A stretch of 64,000 nt of DNA from Mycobacteriales bacterium (lineage in GTDB: Bacteria; Actinomycetota; Actinomycetes; Mycobacteriales; SCTD01): assembly GCA_040902655.1 (NCBI GenBank), contig JBBDWV010000005.1, positions 1-64,000 of the forward strand. Direction: 5' to 3'. Shown piece after piece: positions 27,816 to 36,230 of this stretch. Made by a program: the position numbers and the translations under genes. Position 1 is the first letter of the stretch. Every line of letters begins with the position of its first letter. The notes beneath the pieces were generated by a model. It did not search any database. It was given only the letters and a program-made list of their open reading frames with translations, and was not told the DNA's origin.

Positions 27816-29915
27816 CTACTGGTAGCGGAGGACGAGGTTGCCGAGGGAGTCGACGGCGGCCGAGGTCCCGGGCGGGACGACCACGGTCGTGGTGGGCGCT
27901 TCGACGATGGCCGGGCCGGTCAAGGTGCTGCCGCGTGTCAGGACCCGGTAGTCGTAGGCCGGCACGTCCTGCCATCCGACGCGCACGTCCAGCATCGCCC
28001 GGCGACGCTCCTTGACCGGTGGCTCACCCGGAGCACCGCTGTCGGGCATGCTCGGCAGGTCGGGCTTGAAGGGCAGCCGCCCGGTGCCGAACACCCGATA
28101 CGTGATGACCTGCAGGCCGGCCTCACGAAAGCCGGTGCCCTTTCCGAACAAGCCCGCGTAGCGCTCCTCGAAGTCGTCGGCCAGCTTCGCGACAGCCGCG
28201 TCGTCGACAGGTCCGTCGGTGACAGGCGTGGCGACCTCGAAGATCTGCATCGTGTAGCGGACGTCGGCCTCGCGGACGATCGAGATGTCGTTGTACTCGA
28301 CCCCCTGCGCCGCCAGGCGGCGCCGGACCTCCTCCTCGAGCTGTTGGAAGTTGGCCTGGACGGTCTCGGCCGCCAGCGGGAAGTTCGCCGGGTCCGACAG
28401 CTCCACCGACAGCACGACATCGGAGGTGGCAAGCCCGTAGGCAGAGAACACCGCCGCAGTCTGTCCGAGCGGGACGAGGATCTCCTTGACGCCCAGGTCC
28501 GCGCCGTACGCTGCACAGTGCACCGGCCCGGCGCCACCGAAGGCGTACATGACGAAGTCGCGCGGGTCGTGCCCGGCGCCAACGACAACGGTACGGACGA
28601 GGTCCGCGGTCTGCGAGTTCTGGATGGCATAGACGGCCGCGGCCGCCTCCTCCGCCGTGAGCCCGAGTGGGTCCCCGATCCTGGTCTGCAGGGCTTGCCT
28701 GGCGTGCTCGATGTCGAGCTTCTTGTCGCCGCCGAGAAAGAAGTCGGGGTTGAGGATGCCGAGCAGCAGGTTGGCGTCGGACACGGTGGGCTCGGTGCCG
28801 CCGAGGCCGTAGCAGGCCGGCCCGGGAAGCGCTCCGGCGCTGCGCGGCCCGACCCGCAGGTTGCCACCGTCGTCCAGCCAGGCGATCGCGCCACCGCCAC
28901 TGCCGATCGTGGCAACCTTCATCATCGGGACGTTGAGCTGGTACTGGTTCAGCGTCGTCGTCGAGCTGAATACCGGCTCTCCGTCGACGATCAGCCCGAC
29001 GAGGAACGTCGTGCCGCCGACGTCGGTAGAGATGATGTTGTCGTGTCCGAGCTGCCGGCCGAGCGTGCGGGCGCCGATGACACCCCCGGTGAGGACCGAG
29101 CCGATCGTCGTGATGCCGTAGGCAGGGGCCTCGGCAGCCGACACGGTGCCGCCGGAGCCCTGCATCACGAGCAGCGGCCCGCGCAGGCCGCGTTCGGTCA
29201 GGTCCTTCGACAGCGGCTCCAGGTAGTCCCGCAGTGGCGGCCCGATCTGTGTGCTCATCACCGTCGTCGCGCTGCGCGGGTACTCGCGGATGCGCGGGCT
29301 GATCTCACTGGACAGGCCGACGTACAGGTCCGGGGCGATCTCGTGCACCAGCTCCCGGACCCGCTGCTCGTGCTGCGGGTAGCGGAACGACCAGAGCAGC
29401 GACACGGCGACTGCCTCGACGCCGTCGGCGAGCAGCTCCTCGATGGCGCGTCGCGTCCCGGACTCGTCCAGTGGGACGATCACCGAGCCCTTGTAGTCGA
29501 CCCGCTCGGCGACCTCCTTGACGCGCCGCTTCGGGATGAGCGGCGTCGGCTTGCGGGTCGCCGTGATGTTCTGGATCTCCTCGGGGCCCAGGCCGGCGTA
29601 GCGTCCCTCCAGGTTCATGATGTAGATCGAGTCGCGGTGACCCTGCGTGGTGATGAAGCCGACCTCGGCGACGTCGCCGGTGACCAGGGCGTTCAGCGCC
29701 GACGTCGTCCCGTGGCAGATGTAGGCGGTGTCACGGAGCAGGTCCGACACCTGGACGCCGACGTTCTCGGCGAGAGCGTCCAGGGAGCCGAGCACACCTC
29801 GCGAGAAGTCCGGCGGGCTCGACGGGACTTTCGCGGAGAAGATCTGGCCGTTGTCGTCGGCGGCGAACGCGTCGGTGAAGGTCCCTCCGACGTCGATTCC
29901 GATCACGTAGGACAC
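27816..29915 (-). CDS. HyuA / acetone-carboxylase beta-like ATPase subunit (module 1)
   Basis: 699-residue ASKHA-fold ATP-dependent subunit of the hydantoinase-A family, which activates substrate by phosphorylation. The first phosphate loop is GIDVGGTFTDAF near residues 6-17, the second STDVGGTTF near 292-300, and GSGGGAIAW and FGGAGPVH blocks follow in the expected order. GTG 29915 is preceded by GAGGAG. The second phosphate loop has TTF where the two paralogues at 50453 and 55124 have TS(F/L)D, a difference that may matter for nucleotide or partner binding. Confidence 0.82.
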   Translation of the reverse strand: MSYVIGIDVGGTFTDAFAADDNGQIFSAKVPSSPPDFSRGVLGSLDALAENVGVQVSDLLRDTAYICHGTTSALNALVTGDVAEVGFITTQGHRDSIYIMNLEGRYAGLGPEEIQNITATRKPTPLIPKRRVKEVAERVDYKGSVIVPLDESGTRRAIEELLADGVEAVAVSLLWSFRYPQHEQRVRELVHEIAPDLYVGLSSEISPRIREYPRSATTVMSTQIGPPLRDYLEPLSKDLTERGLRGPLLVMQGSGGTVSAAEAPAYGITTIGSVLTGGVIGARTLGRQLGHDNIISTDVGGTTFLVGLIVDGEPVFSSTTTLNQYQLNVPMMKVATIGSGGGAIAWLDDGGNLRVGPRSAGALPGPACYGLGGTEPTVSDANLLLGILNPDFFLGGDKKLDIEHARQALQTRIGDPLGLTAEEAAAAVYAIQNSQTADLVRTVVVGAGHDPRDFVMYAFGGAGPVHCAAYGADLGVKEILVPLGQTAAVFSAYGLATSDVVLSVELSDPANFPLAAETVQANFQQLEEEVRRRLAAQGVEYNDISIVREADVRYTMQIFEVATPVTDGPVDDAAVAKLADDFEERYAGLFGKGTGFREAGLQVITYRVFGTGRLPFKPDLPSMPDSGAPGEPPVKERRRAMLDVRVGWQDVPAYDYRVLTRGSTLTGPAIVEAPTTTVVVPPGTSAAVDSLGNLVLRYQ

Positions 29916-29962
29916 GGGGTACTCCTCTGTCGGCGTGGATGATCAGATGCAGGACTGGCGGT

Positions 29963-29979
29963 GACACCGGACCGGTGTC
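29963..29979. promoter_or_regulatory. 17-base palindrome between the ADH and HyuA genes
   Basis: Perfect inverted repeat GACACCGG-A-CCGGTGTC, 47 bases above the HyuA start and 24 below the ADH stop. As DNA it is operator-like; as RNA it would give a 6-base stem with a 5-base loop and could act as an attenuator or processing site that separates the dehydrogenase genes from the carboxylase genes. Confidence 0.45.
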
Positions 29980-30003
29980 GGGGGAGTCGGCGCCGCGCGG
30001 GGC

Positions 30004-31113
30004 TCAGGGCAGGATCACGGGCTTCATCTCGCGCGAGGACTCCATGGCGCCGAGGGCGTCCCCGACCTGATCGAGTGAATAGCGGGAGCCGAGCAGGTCC
30101 GCGAAGGAGAACCGGTCCTGGTGGTCGTGCAGGAAGCTCAGCGCGCGGTAGTAGTGCGAGACGTCTCCGCTCATCGTCCCGGCGACGGTGAGCTGTCGCA
30201 GGTTGAAGTAGGTGGGATGCACCGGGACGGGGCTCGGTTCCGAGGCGCCGATGACGAGGTAGCGGCCGCCGCGCCGGAGCATGTCCAGGCCCTCGGTGAA
30301 GGCGACGCCGGCCCCGCTGCACTCGACGACCAGATCGGCTCCGCGGCCCTCGGTGAGATCCAGGATCTGCTCGCGCCGGCCGACGACGTTGCTGTTCTGG
30401 ACGTCGAACAGGACATCGGCTCCCCACTTCTTCGCGATGTCCAACCGGGCTGTGGGGGCACCCACCATGATGGTCTGCCGGGCACCGGACTGGATCGCGT
30501 AGGCCAGGGCATAGAGCCCGACAGGGCCGCTGCCCTGGATGACCACCGTGTCCGTTGTCTCGATCCGGCCGATCTTCTCGTAGCCGTGGATGATGGTGCG
30601 GAAGGCGCAGGTGGCCGAGGCCGCCACGGCCGGGTCGAGTCCCTCAGGAATCTTGACGATGCTGCACTGCGGCATGATGTAGGCATATTCGGAGTAGCCG
30701 CCGGTGATGTACGGCGGCTGGTCGGCCGGACCCCACCCGTACATCCGGGCGTTCTCGCACGCGGTCGGCTGCTTGGCGATCGTGCACCAGTAGCAGGTGC
30801 CGCACCAGGCGTAGGCCCAGGCGACCAGGTCGCCCTCGGCCAGCGGCCGGTTCAGGGCATCGACCTTGCGGTCCGAGCCGAGCGCGACGACCCGCCCGAC
30901 GATCTCGTGACCGGGCACGAGCGGCAGCTTGGACAGGCCGGCCTTGGCGTAGTCCCCGTGGAAGATGTGCACGTCGGTACCGCACATCGTGCTCGCCGCG
31001 ACCCGCACCAGCGCGGCCTTCGGCTCGAGGTCAGGGATCGGGAGCGTCCGGACCTCGAGCGGCTTGTCGTAGTCGACCAGGACGGCCGCACAGGTCTCCG
31101 CCGGCATGCTCAT
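30004..31113 (-). CDS. Zinc-dependent medium-chain alcohol dehydrogenase
   Basis: 369-residue MDR-family dehydrogenase, NAD(P)-dependent. Catalytic-zinc residues are C44 in STMCGTDVH and the PGHE block near 67-70; the structural-zinc cysteines cluster in WCGTCYWC and the PTAC that follows. The nucleotide loop is GSGPVG near 193-198. ATG 31113 has GGAGG six bases upstream. It follows the aldehyde dehydrogenase and precedes the HyuA/HyuB/gamma genes, so a natural role is oxidising a secondary alcohol to the ketone the carboxylase would use; this is inference. Confidence 0.85.
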   Translation of the reverse strand: MSMPAETCAAVLVDYDKPLEVRTLPIPDLEPKAALVRVAASTMCGTDVHIFHGDYAKAGLSKLPLVPGHEIVGRVVALGSDRKVDALNRPLAEGDLVAWAYAWCGTCYWCTIAKQPTACENARMYGWGPADQPPYITGGYSEYAYIMPQCSIVKIPEGLDPAVAASATCAFRTIIHGYEKIGRIETTDTVVIQGSGPVGLYALAYAIQSGARQTIMVGAPTARLDIAKKWGADVLFDVQNSNVVGRREQILDLTEGRGADLVVECSGAGVAFTEGLDMLRRGGRYLVIGASEPSPVPVHPTYFNLRQLTVAGTMSGDVSHYYRALSFLHDHQDRFSFADLLGSRYSLDQVGDALGAMESSREMKPVILP

Positions 31114-31150
31114 GCCTGGCCTCCAGTCGTCGCTTGGGAAGGGATCCGGA

Positions 31151-32644
31151 TCAGCGGACGGTGATGTTCACCGTCTTGAGCTGGGTGTAGCTCTCCAGCT
31201 CCTGGATGCCTTCCTCGGAGTCGGTTCCGCTGTTCTTGTGACCCGAGAACGGCGCACCGAGGAAGTGGCTGCCCGAGCCGTTGACCCACACGTAGCCGGT
31301 GTCCAGCCGATCGGCCACCGTCAGTGCCGTCTCGATGTCCTTCGTCCACACCGATCCGGTCAACCCGAAGGGCAGGCAGTTGGCCTGCTCGATGACGTCG
31401 TCCAGGTCGCGCCACCGCAGCACCGACAGCACCGGACCGAAGATCTCCTCGCAGGCGATCCGCATGCTCATGTCGACGTCGGCGAAGACGGTCGGCTCGA
31501 CGAAGAAGCCCTCCTGCAGTGCCGGATCCGCGGGTCGCCCGCCGCCGGTGACGAGCCGGGCGCCGTCCTGTCTGCCCGCCTCGATGTAGTGCATCACCTT
31601 GTCGAACTGCGCCTGTGAGACCAGGCAACCCATCTCGGTCGACGGCTCGAGGGGGTGACCGATCCTGATCTCGTGGAGTCGGGCGACCAAGCGGTCGAGG
31701 ACCTCGTCGTGCACGTCCTCGTGCAGGAAGAGGCGGGTCGTGGAGCCGCAGGATTGCCCCTGGCACCAGTGGCAGTTCATCCCGAACGCCGCCCCTTCGA
31801 CGACCGCGTCGAGATCGGCATCCGGACAGATGATCATCGGGTTCTTGCCGCCGAGCTCGAGACTGACGTGCTTGACGGCGACCTCGGCGGCCGCCTGCTG
31901 GATCCGCTGCCCGGTGGGGACGCTGCCGATGAGCGCGATGCGTTTGACGTCGGGGTGGCGGACCAGGGCATCGCCGGTGACGGCGCCGGTCCCGGTCACG
32001 ATGTTGACGACGCCCGGGGGGAAGGCCTCCTGCACGAGATCAGCCATGTACAGCCCGGAAAGGGGGGCCTGGTCCGGCAGCTTCAGGACGAGCGTGTTCC
32101 CCATGACGACGGGGGCGCCGACCTTGCCGGCCGCGAACAGGATCGGGTGGTTGTAGGCGACGATGCGGCCGACGACTCCGTAGGGGTCGCGACGCGTCAT
32201 CAACCAGCTGCGGCTCATCGACGGCAGCGTGGAGCCCTTCACCTCGAAGGCCACACCCGCCTGGTAGTCCAGCCAGCCGGCTGCCAGGGCGATGTCGCCG
32301 ATCATCGCCGTCACCGGGTTGCCGACGTCGGCCGCGTCCAGCAGGCCGAGGGTCGGGGCGTGCTCGCGCAGCAGCGTCGCGAAGCGGCGCACCGCGGCCA
32401 CACGCTGCGTCAGCGGCGTGTCGCGCCAGGCAGGGAAGGCCGCCTGCGCCGCCTGTACCGCTACGTCGACGTCCGCCGCTCCGGCCGACGGTACCTCGGC
32501 CAGCAGCTTCCCGTCGTAGGGCGAGTGGGTCTGCATCGTCTGGCCGTCGGCCGCCTCGACGAACTTCCCGCCGATCAGCATCCGCCAGTCGCGGGTGAGC
32601 AGCTTGTCCAGGTCCTCTGTGTAGCTGGCGAGCGAAGGTGCCAA
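31151..32644 (-). CDS. NAD(P)-dependent aldehyde dehydrogenase
   Basis: 497-residue ALDH-superfamily enzyme with catalytic cysteine in CQGQSCGSTTR near residue 299, general-base glutamate in LELGGKNP near 266, and the YNHPILFA block near 171-178 reminiscent of betaine-aldehyde-type enzymes. The start seems to be TTG 32644 with a G-run upstream; the first ATG, 21 codons in, would cut into the expected N-terminal strand. First gene of the ALDH-ADH-HyuA-HyuB-gamma group, divergent from nadC. Substrate not predictable. Confidence 0.85.
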   Translation of the reverse strand: MAPSLASYTEDLDKLLTRDWRMLIGGKFVEAADGQTMQTHSPYDGKLLAEVPSAGAADVDVAVQAAQAAFPAWRDTPLTQRVAAVRRFATLLREHAPTLGLLDAADVGNPVTAMIGDIALAAGWLDYQAGVAFEVKGSTLPSMSRSWLMTRRDPYGVVGRIVAYNHPILFAAGKVGAPVVMGNTLVLKLPDQAPLSGLYMADLVQEAFPPGVVNIVTGTGAVTGDALVRHPDVKRIALIGSVPTGQRIQQAAAEVAVKHVSLELGGKNPMIICPDADLDAVVEGAAFGMNCHWCQGQSCGSTTRLFLHEDVHDEVLDRLVARLHEIRIGHPLEPSTEMGCLVSQAQFDKVMHYIEAGRQDGARLVTGGGRPADPALQEGFFVEPTVFADVDMSMRIACEEIFGPVLSVLRWRDLDDVIEQANCLPFGLTGSVWTKDIETALTVADRLDTGYVWVNGSGSHFLGAPFSGHKNSGTDSEEGIQELESYTQLKTVNITVR

Positions 32645-32933
32645 CGGAACCCCCCGGGTGCCTGCGTCCTCGGACTGATGTGGCGCAGGTTACAACTTTA
32701 GCGCTGGACTGTCCACGGCTAAAAGTAGTGTCGGGGAGCCTGGACCACGCTGGGGCGGCCGCCTCGGCGGGGTGTCGTTGGTCCCCGGCACGATCGGAAG
32801 ACGTGGAGTCGTTCGCCCGGCCTCGCCACAGCCTCCGACCCGGCACGAGCGGTGGGCTAGATTTTGCCTGCCTACCGGCTCCCCGAACCGCTCGACACGA
32901 ACGCGGAGCATGACGCGAGAGGAACACCAGGGC
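32645..32933. promoter_or_regulatory. Divergent ALDH / nadC control region with nested inverted repeats
   Basis: The 289-base gap has one AT-rich island at about 32691-32726. There TTTAGC (32697-32702) and GCTAAA (32718-32723) form an inverted repeat around a 15-base centre that itself contains TGGAC-T-GTCCA. The segment GACTGTCCAC recurs as GATTGTCCAC at 48273 and GACTGTCCAT at 60733, in front of other genes of the island. A TAGATTTT patch near 32858 could be part of the nadC promoter. Confidence 0.5.
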
Positions 32934-33845
32934 ATGACCCCTCGAGAGCGGGTGGCGGAGTTCTTCTCGCGCGAGATCGTCCTGGACCCGGCACTGGTCG
33001 GCGAACGCGTCCGTCAGGCGTTGCAGGAAGACATCGGCTCGGGCGACCTGGCGACGGACACCCTGTTGCCCGTCGGCGTCGCCGGTGAGGCGGTCGTCGT
33101 GGCGAAGTCCCAGGGTGTCGTGGCCGGGCTGGACGTCGCAGCCGCGTGCTTCCACCACCAGGACGGCGACCTGTCCGTCAGCCTGCCGCGTGCCGAGGGA
33201 TCCGCCGTGGCGCGTGGCGACCAGGTGCTGCGCGTGCGGGGCGACCTCCGCGCGATCCTGCAGGCAGAGCGCACGGCGCTCAACTTCCTGCGCCGAATGT
33301 CCGGCACCGCGACGGTGACCCGGGCAGTGGTGGACGAGGTCGCTCACACCGGGACCCGCGTGCTCGACACGCGCAAGACGACGCCGACGCTTCGGATGTT
33401 CGACAAGTCGGCCGTGCGCGCCGGAGGAGGCTGGTCCCACCGCACGGGGCTGCACGACATGTGCCTGGTCAAGGAGAACCACATCGCCGCGGCCGGTGGG
33501 CTGCCGGCCGCCCTGACGGTGCTGATGGGCGTGCTCGAGCGGCAGCTCGTGGAGGTCGAGGTCTCGACGGTCGAGGATGCCTTGGCGACCGCGCAGGCGG
33601 GCATCCCACTGATCCTGCTCGACAACATGTCCCTCGAGCAGATGCGCGAGGCGGCCACTGGGATCTCGCAGATGCCGGAGCAACGACGCCCTGCACTGGA
33701 GGCGAGCGGAAACATCACCTGGGAGAACGCGCAGGCCGTCGCCGACACCGGCGTCGACTACTTCTCCATGGGCGGGCTGACCCACTCCGTCCCGGACCTC
33801 GACCTGTCGCTGCTCGTGTCGCTCGAGAACGACCCGCAGGGCTGA
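32934..33845 (+). CDS. nadC: Nicotinate-nucleotide pyrophosphorylase (quinolinate phosphoribosyltransferase) paralogue
   Basis: Type II phosphoribosyltransferase of 303 residues that would convert quinolinate and PRPP to nicotinate mononucleotide and CO2. Quinolinate-binding residues look intact: the ERTALNFLRRMSG block, DTRKTTPTLR with its Arg/Lys pair, the His-Arg of SHRTGL, and the lysine of VKENH. ATG 32934 has GAGAGGA 10 bases upstream; ATG 32910 is an alternative. There is no nadA or nadB beside it; instead it is followed after 5 bases by an isochorismatase-fold hydrolase, inside an aromatic catabolic island, so it may be a second, catabolic copy. Confidence 0.88.
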   Translation: MTPRERVAEFFSREIVLDPALVGERVRQALQEDIGSGDLATDTLLPVGVAGEAVVVAKSQGVVAGLDVAAACFHHQDGDLSVSLPRAEGSAVARGDQVLRVRGDLRAILQAERTALNFLRRMSGTATVTRAVVDEVAHTGTRVLDTRKTTPTLRMFDKSAVRAGGGWSHRTGLHDMCLVKENHIAAAGGLPAALTVLMGVLERQLVEVEVSTVEDALATAQAGIPLILLDNMSLEQMREAATGISQMPEQRRPALEASGNITWENAQAVADTGVDYFSMGGLTHSVPDLDLSLLVSLENDPQG

Positions 33846-33850
33846 ACCCG

Positions 33851-34588
33851 ATGGGAGAACCGCTCGATCCCTTCGAGGACCACTACTGGCGCGACATCGT
33901 CCCGCAGGAGACGCTGGACGTCTACCGCGTCTACCGCCGCGAGACGCACCTGGGGGCGGGACCGGTCGCGTTGCTCGCCGTCGACCTGTTCCGCGGCGTG
34001 TTCCCCGATGGTCCGACGCCTCTTGCCGAGGCCGTCCGCAGCAACCCGCGCTCCTGTGGCATCCACGCCTGGCGGGCCAAGCCCGTGCTGCGGGACCTGT
34101 TCGCGCTGCTGCGTGCGCACGGAAGCGACATCATCTACAGCACCCAAGCCACCGCCGACGCCGGAACGGCGGCGGCGGCGACACACCGGCCCGCCAGCGA
34201 GCGCGATGCGGGCGACGTCGCGCTCCACCCCGACTTCGCCCCCTCCTCCGAGGATCTCATCGTCCACAAGAGCCGCGCGAGCGTGTTCTTCGAGACGTCG
34301 CTGGCCGCGCACCTGCACGACAGGGGCATCGGCACCCTCGTGATCTGCGGCGAGACGACCAGCGGCTGCGTGCGCGCGACGGCCGTCGACGCGTTCTCGC
34401 ACGGTTTCCATGTCGTCGTCGTCGAGGACGCGGTCTTCGACCGCAGCCCGCTGAGCCACGCGATGAGCCTGTTCGACCTGCACCACAAGTATGCCGATGT
34501 CATGCCACTCGCGGAGCTGGCGGCGAAGCTGCCGGGCGCACCCCTCGAGGCGACGCGCAGCCTGCGTACCGGCCTGTCGACAGGCTGA
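33851..34588 (+). CDS. Isochorismatase-family amidohydrolase
   Basis: 245-residue cysteine hydrolase with a complete Asp-Lys-Cys triad: D45 in LLAVDLFRG, K140 in IVHKSRASVF and C173 in TTSGCVRATA, preceded by the usual cis-peptide glycine-glutamate region. Family members with similar length and spacing include N-carbamoylsarcosine amidase, maleamate amidase (NicF) and nicotinamidase. Coupled to nadC (5-base gap), so pyridine-ring or NAD-related amide hydrolysis is plausible; the sequence alone does not choose between these. Its stop lies three bases from that of the convergent dehydrogenase gene. Confidence 0.8.
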   Translation: MGEPLDPFEDHYWRDIVPQETLDVYRVYRRETHLGAGPVALLAVDLFRGVFPDGPTPLAEAVRSNPRSCGIHAWRAKPVLRDLFALLRAHGSDIIYSTQATADAGTAAAATHRPASERDAGDVALHPDFAPSSEDLIVHKSRASVFFETSLAAHLHDRGIGTLVICGETTSGCVRATAVDAFSHGFHVVVVEDAVFDRSPLSHAMSLFDLHHKYADVMPLAELAAKLPGAPLEATRSLRTGLSTG

Positions 34589-34597
34589 GGGTCAGCC
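34572..34597. terminator. Overlapping palindromes spanning two convergent stop codons
   Basis: GCCTGTCGACAGGC (34572-34585) and GGCTGA-GGG-TCAGCC (34583-34597) are both perfect. The second contains both stop codons, TGA of the amidohydrolase and TGA of the leftward dehydrogenase gene. Probably a compact bidirectional terminator. Confidence 0.5.
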
Positions 34598-36037
34598 GGC
34601 CTGGTCGATGGCCATGACCACCGCCTTCGGCTCGGTGAAGAACTCCCGGCTGAAGTTGCCGCCCTCGCGGCCGATGCCCGAGTCGCCGACGCCGCCGAAG
34701 GGCGCCCGCAGGTCGCGGACGAAGAAACAGTTGGTCCACACGGTGCCGGCCTCGAGCGCAGCAGAGACCCGGTGTGCCCGGGAGAGGTTCTCGGTGAACA
34801 GCATGGCGTTCAGGCCGTACGGCGTGTCGTTGGCCGCCGCGACGGCTTCGGCCTCGGTGTCGAACGGCTGCACCACGACAACTGGGCCGAAGACCTCCTC
34901 GCGGCAGACGCGGGCGGTCGTCGGGGCGTCGGCGACGATGGTCGGCCGGACCACCCATCCGTCGTCGAGCCCGCCGGCGACGATGCGGCCGCCGTCGGCC
35001 TCGATCCCGTCGACGTAGGAGCGCACCTTCTTGTAGTGCTCCTCCGACGCCAGCGGCCCGAGCTGGGTCGCCGGGTCCTTCGGGTCACCGAGGCGCAGCG
35101 CGCCGGCTGCCGTGACGAACCGCTCCAGGAACTCGTCGTAGACCCCGCGCTGCACGTAGAGCCGGCTGCCGGCCAGGCACACCTGGCCGGCGTTGGAGAA
35201 GATGGCCGCGACCGACCAGCGCACCGCGGTCTCGAGGTCGGCGTCAGCGAAGACCAGATTCGCGCCCTTGCCGCCCAGCTCCAGGCTGACCGGAGTCAGG
35301 TTCGCGGCCGCGGCTCGCGCGATGATCCGGCCGGTGCCGGACTCCCCGGTGAACGTGATCCGGTCGACCCGTGGGTCCTCCGTCAGCGCCTGGCCGGCCG
35401 AGTCCGGACCGAAGCCGTGCACAACGTTGAGCACGCCTGGCGGCATGCCCGCCTCGAGGGCCAGCCGGGCGAGCAGCGTGGCCGATGCCGGTGTGTCCTC
35501 TGCGGGCTTCAGCACCACGGTGTTGCCCCACGCCAGCGCCGGCGCGATCTTCCAGGTCTCCAGCATCAGCGGGAAGTTCCAGGGGGCGATCGCGGCCACG
35601 ACCCCGGCCGCCTCGAACCGGGTGTAGGCGTGGTGGCCGCTGTCCATCGGCAGCGCCTCGCCCGCCGCGAGCCGGGCGTGGTCGGCGAAGAAGCGGAAGT
35701 TCATCGCCGAGCGCTGCACGTCCTTGCCGCGACTGTCGCTGATCGGCTTGCCCATGTCACGGGTGTCGGCCATGCCCAGCTCGTCGGCGTGCTCCACGAT
35801 CAGGTCGGCAAGCCGGTGCAGCACGGCGCCGCGCCCGGCGTAGCCCATCCTCGGCCAGGGCCCCTCGTCGAAGGCACGCCGGGCCGCTGACACCGCCACT
35901 GCAGCCTCCTCGGCCCCGCCCAGGGCGACCTGCGCCCAGGCCTCACGCGTCCACGGGTCCACGGAGTCGAAGCGGGCGCCGCTCGCCGACTCGACGTCCT
36001 GCCCGTCGATGACGTGCGGGAGGAACGGCATGCTCAT
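34592..36037 (-). CDS. dmpC: 2-hydroxymuconic semialdehyde dehydrogenase
   Basis: 481-residue aldehyde dehydrogenase that oxidises the meta-cleavage product 2-hydroxymuconic semialdehyde (or its 2-amino analogue) to the dicarboxylate. Catalytic cysteine in GQVCLAGS near residue 287 and glutamate in LELGGKGAN near 253; the C-terminal RDLRAPFGGVGDSG block is characteristic of this subgroup. ATG 36037 overlaps the tautomerase stop by 4 bases. It is last in the six-gene lower meta operon. Assignment among close ALDH subfamilies leans on this context. Confidence 0.87.
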   Translation of the reverse strand: MSMPFLPHVIDGQDVESASGARFDSVDPWTREAWAQVALGGAEEAAVAVSAARRAFDEGPWPRMGYAGRGAVLHRLADLIVEHADELGMADTRDMGKPISDSRGKDVQRSAMNFRFFADHARLAAGEALPMDSGHHAYTRFEAAGVVAAIAPWNFPLMLETWKIAPALAWGNTVVLKPAEDTPASATLLARLALEAGMPPGVLNVVHGFGPDSAGQALTEDPRVDRITFTGESGTGRIIARAAAANLTPVSLELGGKGANLVFADADLETAVRWSVAAIFSNAGQVCLAGSRLYVQRGVYDEFLERFVTAAGALRLGDPKDPATQLGPLASEEHYKKVRSYVDGIEADGGRIVAGGLDDGWVVRPTIVADAPTTARVCREEVFGPVVVVQPFDTEAEAVAAANDTPYGLNAMLFTENLSRAHRVSAALEAGTVWTNCFFVRDLRAPFGGVGDSGIGREGGNFSREFFTEPKAVVMAIDQAG

Positions 36038-36228
36038 CGCTTCCTGCGCTCGGCGATCGTGACGTCTCCCGCGGCCCAGTGCGTTGCCGGGACCTCGCGG
36101 AGCACCACCCGCACGCTCTCCCGCCCGGCATCGAGGGAGGACTCGACGGCGTCGGTGAGCCTCGAGATCAGCGTGCGCAGCTGGTCGGGCGATCGGCCCT
36201 CGACCAGAGTGACTTCGACGAGTGGCAC
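36034..36228 (-). CDS. dmpI: 4-oxalocrotonate tautomerase
   Basis: Very small enzyme (64 residues with the initiator) that interconverts enol and keto forms of 4-oxalocrotonate. After removal of the initiator, Pro1 is the catalytic base; Arg11 and Arg39 are in the canonical positions, and Trp50 replaces the usual Phe50. Start is GTG 36228 with GGAGG seven bases upstream, two bases after the decarboxylase stop. It lies between dmpH and dmpC, as expected for the dehydrogenative meta branch. Confidence 0.88.
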   Translation of the reverse strand: MPLVEVTLVEGRSPDQLRTLISRLTDAVESSLDAGRESVRVVLREVPATHWAAGDVTIAERRKR

Positions 36229-36230
36229 GG

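Noticed and set aside
32934-33845. nadC as part of a de novo NAD operon
   Set aside because: No nadA or nadB beside it; neighbours are an amidase and catabolic genes.
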